Positions 5,944-9,767 of a stretch of 9,767 nucleotides of DNA are shown here, in pieces. The DNA is taken from positions 1-9,767 of the forward strand of contig DOSQ01000076.1 of NCBI GenBank assembly GCA_003512125.1. The letters run 5' to 3'. Each line of letters begins with the position of its first letter. Positions within the stretch are counted from its first letter, which is position 1. The notes below the pieces were generated by a model that was given only the letters and a program-made list of their open reading frames with translations, was not told the origin of the DNA and did not search any database. The stretch is from Acidaminococcaceae bacterium. GTDB taxonomy: Bacteria > Bacillota > Negativicutes > Acidaminococcales > Acidaminococcaceae. The translations under genes were made by a program, and so were the position numbers.

Positions 5944-7033
5944 ATATCTGAATTTGGAAATCAGGGAAGATGTGCTGGGAAATCTGTTCCTGCGCCGCCC
6001 CGGACTGGATCCCCATATTCCGCCTGTAGCCTGCGGATCCCATCTGGATACAGTCATCCATGGCGGCGCCTATGACGGGATGTGCGGCGTAGTGGGTGCA
6101 TTGGAAGCGCTGCATATGCTGTCTGACGAAACGCTGCGGCGCAGTATCGAAATTATCGTATTCAGGGCGGAAGAGTCCAGCCGGTTTGGCTTTGCTACCA
6201 TTGGCAGCAAGCTGATTACAGGAAAGGCGAAGCCGGAAAAATTTGCCAATGCCTGCCGCAAGGACGATATTACCTTTAAAGAAGCAGTGAAAGAGTGGGG
6301 CGGCAACCTGGATGAATATGAAAAAGCGGTTTTAAAGCCAGGCGTCTACAAGTGTTTTGCAGAAATGCATATCGAGCAGGGAAAGGTATTGGAAGAAACC
6401 GGTAACCAGATCGGTATCGTGCATAACATTGCAGCGCCTACCCGTTTCAAACTGCATATAACCGGTATGGCCGACCATAGCGGCGCAACTCCCATGGGTT
6501 ACCGGAAGGATGCGCTGGTCAGCGCGGCCAAGATGATACTGGCCATAGAAACGGCGGCAATCAATGAAAAAGAAAACGGGACCGTAGGTACTGTCGGTAT
6601 CGTAGAGGTAGATCCCGGTTCGATTAACGTAGTGCCTGGCAAGGTTACTCTCTGGGTAGATGTACGGGGCGTCAATACGGAAAGCATACAGCGCGCCCTG
6701 AAGGAGATCCGGCAGGCTGCCCAGGGAACAGCCCGGGCGGACGGGGTGGAAATCGTGGAAGAAATGCTCACATCAGACACTCCGGTAGCATTGGATGAAA
6801 AGCTGGCGGCTCAGTCAGAAGCCATCTGCAAACAACAGAACAAATCGTTCCTTCATATGAACAGCGGCGCCGGTCACGACGCCATGCATATGCCGGCAGT
6901 CTGTCCTACGACGATGCTGTTCATTCCCTGCAAGGGCGGCATCAGCCATAACCCGGAAGAGTTTGCAAAGAATGAAGATATCTGCGCCGGAATCGAAGTG
7001 CTGGCGGAAATCCTGAAACGGGAAGCGCAGTAG
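5804..7033 (+). CDS. M20 N-carbamoyl-L-amino-acid hydrolase/allantoate amidohydrolase family enzyme
   Basis: A 409-residue zinc or manganese hydrolase, predicted cytoplasmic. Expected metal ligands are His80 (CGSHLDTV), Asp91 (GGAYDGM), Glu124 (AEESSRFGF), His189 (EMHIEQG) and His382 (GGISHNPEE). The lid/dimer domain carries ADHSGATPMGYRKDA (223-237), and GAGHDAMHM (355-363) supplies further substrate-binding residues. Length and motif order match Geobacillus N-carbamoyl-L-amino-acid hydrolase. The family removes carbamoyl or ureido groups from N-carbamoyl amino acids, allantoate or beta-ureidopropionate; sequence alone does not separate these, and no hydantoinase or allantoinase gene is next to it. 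ATG 5804 is the only good start after an in-frame stop at 5780, but its ribosome site (AAGAAAG) is weak. The preceding terminator suggests separate transcription from the AbgA-like gene; the next gene follows after 56 bases. Confidence 0.88.
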   Translation: MLPVNKKRVEELIGGLAKFGRTDAGITRLAYTSTDKAAQMWLLKQIEYLNLEIREDVLGNLFLRRPGLDPHIPPVACGSHLDTVIHGGAYDGMCGVVGALEALHMLSDETLRRSIEIIVFRAEESSRFGFATIGSKLITGKAKPEKFANACRKDDITFKEAVKEWGGNLDEYEKAVLKPGVYKCFAEMHIEQGKVLEETGNQIGIVHNIAAPTRFKLHITGMADHSGATPMGYRKDALVSAAKMILAIETAAINEKENGTVGTVGIVEVDPGSINVVPGKVTLWVDVRGVNTESIQRALKEIRQAAQGTARADGVEIVEEMLTSDTPVALDEKLAAQSEAICKQQNKSFLHMNSGAGHDAMHMPAVCPTTMLFIPCKGGISHNPEEFAKNEDICAGIEVLAEILKREAQ

Positions 7034-7089
7034 AATTGTAACTAAACATGACAGCGGATCGCGATAAAGGATAAAACAAGGAGGAAACC

Positions 7090-7614
7090 ATGCGTACCGT
7101 ATTATTAAGTTTACTGACGGTCGTTCTTTCACTGTTATCTTTCTTCCCCACAGTTCATGCAGATGTAATCGATCCGGGAAATCCGTACCGGAAACCGCCC
7201 CGCCCTCAGCCGAATCCGGTTACACGGGTGTACAGAATGTGCGAACCGGATTTCACCCTGACCAAAGTTGAAGGTAAGGACAGAGTCTTCCGGCTGCAAG
7301 TAACCTTGCCCGGACCCTGCGAGTGGGGTTACAAAGTGTATGTGGAGGAAGAGGGAACCACGGATTTGAAATTGCTGGAGAAGGCAGGATGGTTTTCCGT
7401 TTCTGACGTAAAGCAGGAATCAGACAGCCGGGAATTTTTAATCCCGCTTCCGAAAAAAGAGAATGTGAAATTCCTGATGGCTGTGGAGTTCCGCATGTAT
7501 CGTTTTGTGGAAACCCGCTATGGTCCCAAGGTGTATGGAGCGGACGAAAGGATTGAAACACTGGATCGGGTTTATGAATTGACAACGGTCGACGGGAAGC
7601 AGATACTGAATTGA
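7090..7614 (+). CDS. Small exported protein of unknown function with two cysteines
   Basis: A 174-residue protein not recognised as a named family. Residues 1-24 form a clear signal peptide: Met-Arg, a leucine/valine-rich core, then TVHA before Asp25, suiting signal peptidase I. There is no lipobox and no C-terminal membrane anchor, so the mature protein should be soluble in the periplasm or secreted. A proline-rich segment (DVIDPGNPYRKPPRPQPNP, 25-43) leads into a domain of alternating hydrophobic and charged residues that looks beta-rich. Cys51 and Cys77 are the only cysteines and could form a disulfide. The ribosome site AAGGAGG is excellent. The next genes encode an MFS protein and a CcdA-thioredoxin fusion, so a link to envelope thiol chemistry is possible but is inference. 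It may be co-transcribed with the carbamoylase, since no terminator lies between them. Confidence 0.8.
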   Translation: MRTVLLSLLTVVLSLLSFFPTVHADVIDPGNPYRKPPRPQPNPVTRVYRMCEPDFTLTKVEGKDRVFRLQVTLPGPCEWGYKVYVEEEGTTDLKLLEKAGWFSVSDVKQESDSREFLIPLPKKENVKFLMAVEFRMYRFVETRYGPKVYGADERIETLDRVYELTTVDGKQILN

Positions 7615-7716
7615 TGATCAAGGCTTTTGTATTTCATAAATCGTAAAAGTAGTTGTTGAATATTTTCAGAAATGTGTTTTTCGAAACTTTTATCTTTTTT
7701 TCAACGATATGTAAGC

Positions 7717-7720
7717 GAGG
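7717..7720 (+). promoter_or_regulatory. Ribosome binding site supporting a TTG start
   Basis: GAGG lies six bases before TTG 7727. In this frame there is a stop at 7712 and no ATG or GTG between that stop and the first membrane span, so this modest site is what decides the start of the MFS gene. The rest of the 112-base gap (7615-7716) is AT-rich, with no terminator hairpin or convincing promoter. Confidence 0.5.
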
Positions 7721-7726
7721 CAGAGT

Positions 7727-8815
7727 TTGTTAGCAATCTTTACGGCATTGCATTTTCTGGTGGACGGTATCTGTGCGGCGGTCATGGCGGCTTATGCCGT
7801 GCAGGAACCGTCGCTGGCTCCCATAGTCTATTATTTCGGACTGTATAACGCCATTGCTTTCGGCACCCAGTGGCTGACGGGCTGTTTTTTAGATAAAAAG
7901 GAAAACTGGATACGGTACGCGTTCCTGTTTGTCCTTGTGACGTTAGGTCTGGGAACGCAGTCTGCTTTGGGCATCAAGGCGCAGACAGTTTTGCTGGGAA
8001 TCGGCAACAGCGTGTTCCATGTAGCGGCAGGCAGTTTGGTACTGCGGCGTTACACGACATACAAAGAGCTGGGTATTTTTGTTTCCAGCGGCGCAGTAGG
8101 GCTGGCCCTGGGATTGAATTGCATTGTAGGTCCGTATCCGTTTTTGGTTGCCTGCAGCGTCTTGTGCGCCGTGGTGGCACAGCGTTTGTGGCGTACAGAA
8201 ATTCCGGAAACCGTTGCAGTTAAAACGGTACTTCAGGATTTATCAGTAGATACTGTGCCGGACGCTTTGTTTTCTCAAAAAACGCAACAAACAGAAACAA
8301 AAAGTTTTTGCCCGCCTGAAACGCCGGACAGGAATTTACCAAATGTTTCGCTGCAATGGCTTAGCGGCATTTGTCTTGTTCTGTTGTTGGGCTGTATTGT
8401 ATTGCGGGGGTTCGGCAGCGGAGGCGCAGCCAGTCCGTATGTGATGCTCTTTCCCTGCGTTTTTGCAGCGGGAAAAGCCCTGGGCGGCATCATCTGTGAC
8501 AGGGTAGGGTATTCGAAGACCATCCTTTTTATTTTCCTGTTAAGCTTTGCATCGTTGCAACTGTCCGGTCTGGTTGCCGCAGTGTTGCTGGTTTTGGCAT
8601 TTAACATGACCATGCCGTTGACATTACGGTTGGTACACTGGTGCAACCCCCGGTATCCGGGGATGATGTTCGGCCTGGCGGCAGGCTGTTTGTTGCCCGG
8701 TGTTTTTTATAAAGGTTTTTCCATTCCGCCCCAGGGCATGGTTGTGTTGCAGTTCCTCTGCCTGGCTGCGGCGGGCTGGCTGCTTCAGAAAAGTGTGAAA
8801 ATACCGGATCGTTGA
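7727..8815 (+). CDS. MFS-type membrane protein, fosmidomycin-resistance (Fsr)-like
   Basis: A 362-residue integral membrane protein with about 11-12 hydrophobic spans in two halves. Residues 155-209 form a hydrophilic central loop rich in Thr, Gln and Pro (SQKTQQTETKSFCPPETPDR). The first half carries GIGNSVFHVAAGSLVLRRY (91-109), which resembles the GxGxSxFHP segment of Fsr-type MFS efflux proteins. The second half has GKALGGIICDRVGYSK (249-264), a degenerate copy of the usual GxxxDRxGRR loop motif. The start is TTG with a GAGG site; the first span begins within about five residues, leaving almost no cytoplasmic N-terminus. It lies 112 bases after the exported-protein gene and 29 bases before the CcdA fusion, with which it is probably co-transcribed. 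Substrate is unknown; efflux is likelier than uptake from the Fsr resemblance alone. Confidence 0.75.
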   Translation: MLAIFTALHFLVDGICAAVMAAYAVQEPSLAPIVYYFGLYNAIAFGTQWLTGCFLDKKENWIRYAFLFVLVTLGLGTQSALGIKAQTVLLGIGNSVFHVAAGSLVLRRYTTYKELGIFVSSGAVGLALGLNCIVGPYPFLVACSVLCAVVAQRLWRTEIPETVAVKTVLQDLSVDTVPDALFSQKTQQTETKSFCPPETPDRNLPNVSLQWLSGICLVLLLGCIVLRGFGSGGAASPYVMLFPCVFAAGKALGGIICDRVGYSKTILFIFLLSFASLQLSGLVAAVLLVLAFNMTMPLTLRLVHWCNPRYPGMMFGLAAGCLLPGVFYKGFSIPPQGMVVLQFLCLAAAGWLLQKSVKIPDR

Positions 8816-8844
8816 AGTGACCGGAATACCAATAGAGGTTTTTC

Positions 8845-9767
8845 ATGAATTCTGTTTTATCTCCTGACATTTCGGCAATTGCCGTTTTCCTGCAGGGACT
8901 CTTCAGTTTCTTTTCACCCTGCGTGCTGCCGCTGCTGCCGGTATATTTCGGGTATCTGTCCGGTGGTACGGCGGAGCGGAACGCGGACGGATTCCTGCGC
9001 TTTGACCGCGGCAGGGTCATGATAAATACATTTTTTTTTATATTGGGAATCAGCGCGGCGTTCTTCCTGCTGGGCATGGGCGCTTCCGCAGCGGGCAGCG
9101 CTTTGCTCAAACACCAGAAGCTGATCATGCGCGTTGGCGGGATCCTCATGATCCTGTTCGGCCTGTACCAGTCAGGACTGCTGGGGGAGTGGGGGTTTCT
9201 GGCCAGGGAGCGGAGACTGCCGTTCCGTTTTGAAACAATGGCAGCGTCTCCTGTTATGGCATTTGCTTTCGGCTTTGTTTTCAGTTTTGCCTGGACACCC
9301 TGCGTGGGCCCCATGCTCAGCAGCGTTTTAATTTTGGCGGCGGCGGAACCGGAGAAAGGAATGGTGATGATTATGTTTTACACGCTGGGATTTGTGATAC
9401 CGTTTCTTTTGTTAGGACTGTTTTCGGAAACCGTCATGAAGCTGGTGAAAAAACATAAAGGCATTATGGCGTTTACGGTGAAAGCGGGCAGCGTCCTGAT
9501 GATTGCGCTGGGTCTGCTGCTGTTCGCCGGAAAACTGGACGGCACCGGCATTGCCGCGCCGCAGCAAAACGCAACGCAAAACACGCAGCAAACGCAGAAT
9601 GCGCAACCTGATGATAAACTAAGCAAAAGCGCCGGGCAACGTGAGAAGCAAACCCAAAATGCAATTGCTGCCATTCCATTTACCTTAAAGGATCAATACG
9701 GAAAAACCCATAGCCTGGCCGGCTATAAAGGCAAAATCGTCTTCCTGAATTTCTGGGCGACCTGGTG
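8845..9767 (+). CDS. CcdA/DsbD-type membrane protein fused to a thioredoxin-like (TlpA) domain, cut by the window edge
   Basis: The frame stays open from ATG 8845 to the last base (307 complete codons), with an AGAGG ribosome site six bases upstream. The first ~230 residues are a CcdA-type transmembrane thiol transporter: SPCVLPLLPVY with Cys26 in the first span and TPCVGP with Cys153 in the fourth, the pair that carries electrons across the membrane. A Gln/Asn-rich hydrophilic linker follows (about 238-273). The chain then enters a redoxin/TlpA fold (IPFTLKDQYGKTHSLAGYKG, about 277-296, then FLNFWATW), stopping one residue before the expected first Cys of the WCxxC motif. The role is to pass reducing power from cytoplasmic thioredoxin to an external thiol protein. 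In a diderm the thioredoxin domain would face the periplasm. The C-terminus lies outside the window. Confidence 0.9.
   Translation, partial: MNSVLSPDISAIAVFLQGLFSFFSPCVLPLLPVYFGYLSGGTAERNADGFLRFDRGRVMINTFFFILGISAAFFLLGMGASAAGSALLKHQKLIMRVGGILMILFGLYQSGLLGEWGFLARERRLPFRFETMAASPVMAFAFGFVFSFAWTPCVGPMLSSVLILAAAEPEKGMVMIMFYTLGFVIPFLLLGLFSETVMKLVKKHKGIMAFTVKAGSVLMIALGLLLFAGKLDGTGIAAPQQNATQNTQQTQNAQPDDKLSKSAGQREKQTQNAIAAIPFTLKDQYGKTHSLAGYKGKIVFLNFWATW
9560..9660 (+). repeat. Low-complexity Gln/Asn-rich linker with repeated ACGCA words
   Basis: The DNA coding for the linker between the CcdA and thioredoxin domains repeats short words such as CGCAGCA, ACGCAA and ACGCAG, giving runs of Gln, Asn, Thr and Ala. 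Codon use is dominated by CAA/CAG, AAC/AAT and ACG, unlike the Leu/Gly-rich flanks. Such a tract could expand or shrink by slippage and probably acts as a flexible tether. Confidence 0.6.

Noticed and set aside
5804..7033. Specific assignment as allantoate amidohydrolase or beta-ureidopropionase
   Set aside because: The motifs are shared by the whole M20 carbamoylase family and no purine- or pyrimidine-degradation gene lies nearby to decide.
7615..7716. Terminator between the exported-protein and MFS genes
   Set aside because: Several T-runs occur, but none follows a G/C-containing stem; the GTTGAA/TTCAAC pair is too far apart.
8601..9314. Minus-strand ORF of 237 codons opposite the MFS and CcdA genes
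   Set aside because: The plus strand here has conserved CcdA cysteine motifs and membrane spans; the opposite frame gives a basic, low-complexity product with no domain.

Overview
The window reads as ordinary chromosomal DNA of an anaerobic Firmicute, most likely of the diderm class Negativicutes (Acidaminococcaceae-like). This rests on base composition near 50% GC, strong AGGAGG-type ribosome sites, a DcuC-type anaerobic transporter, M20 amidohydrolases of the kind amino-acid fermenters carry, and a CcdA-thioredoxin fusion. It is an impression from protein style and gene content; no rRNA or other marker is present. All eight complete genes, and a ninth cut by the right edge, lie on the + strand. 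There is no mobile element, CRISPR array, tRNA or rRNA.

Region 1 (1-2702) is a pantothenate operon. A sigma70-type promoter is followed by a leader of about 185 nt. The leader holds a hairpin with two bulged adenosines, resembling the published 'pan' RNA motif, and then an intrinsic terminator. Downstream are a BASS-family transporter (PanS-like), panC and panD, closed by a second intrinsic terminator. PanD makes beta-alanine from aspartate, and PanC joins it to pantoate. The pantoate-making genes panB and panE are not here, so the transporter may supply pantoate or ketopantoate.

Region 2 (2703-5605) has a consensus-like extended -10 promoter, a DcuC-family transporter, a very stable intergenic hairpin without a U-tract, and an M20 hydrolase closely resembling AbgA (p-aminobenzoyl-glutamate hydrolase subunit A). 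A long intrinsic terminator ends the unit. The probable logic is uptake of an N-substituted amino acid or dicarboxylate followed by amide hydrolysis.

Region 3 (5606-7033) holds a second, different M20 enzyme of the N-carbamoyl-L-amino-acid hydrolase/allantoate amidohydrolase family. Its own ribosome site is weak, and a short upstream ORF with a better ribosome site overlaps its start in another frame.

Region 4 (7090-9767) has a small exported protein with two cysteines, an MFS protein with an Fsr-like FHxxxG motif and a TTG start, and a CcdA-thioredoxin fusion cut by the window edge just before its CxxC motif. The three genes are plausibly co-transcribed and may form an envelope thiol-redox module, but the substrate is unknown.

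The most interesting points are the candidate pan RNA/terminator leader ahead of a transporter-led panCD operon, the AbgA homologue beside a DcuC rather than an AbgT transporter and without an adjacent AbgB, the overlapping upstream ORF, and the exported-protein/MFS/CcdA-thioredoxin cluster.
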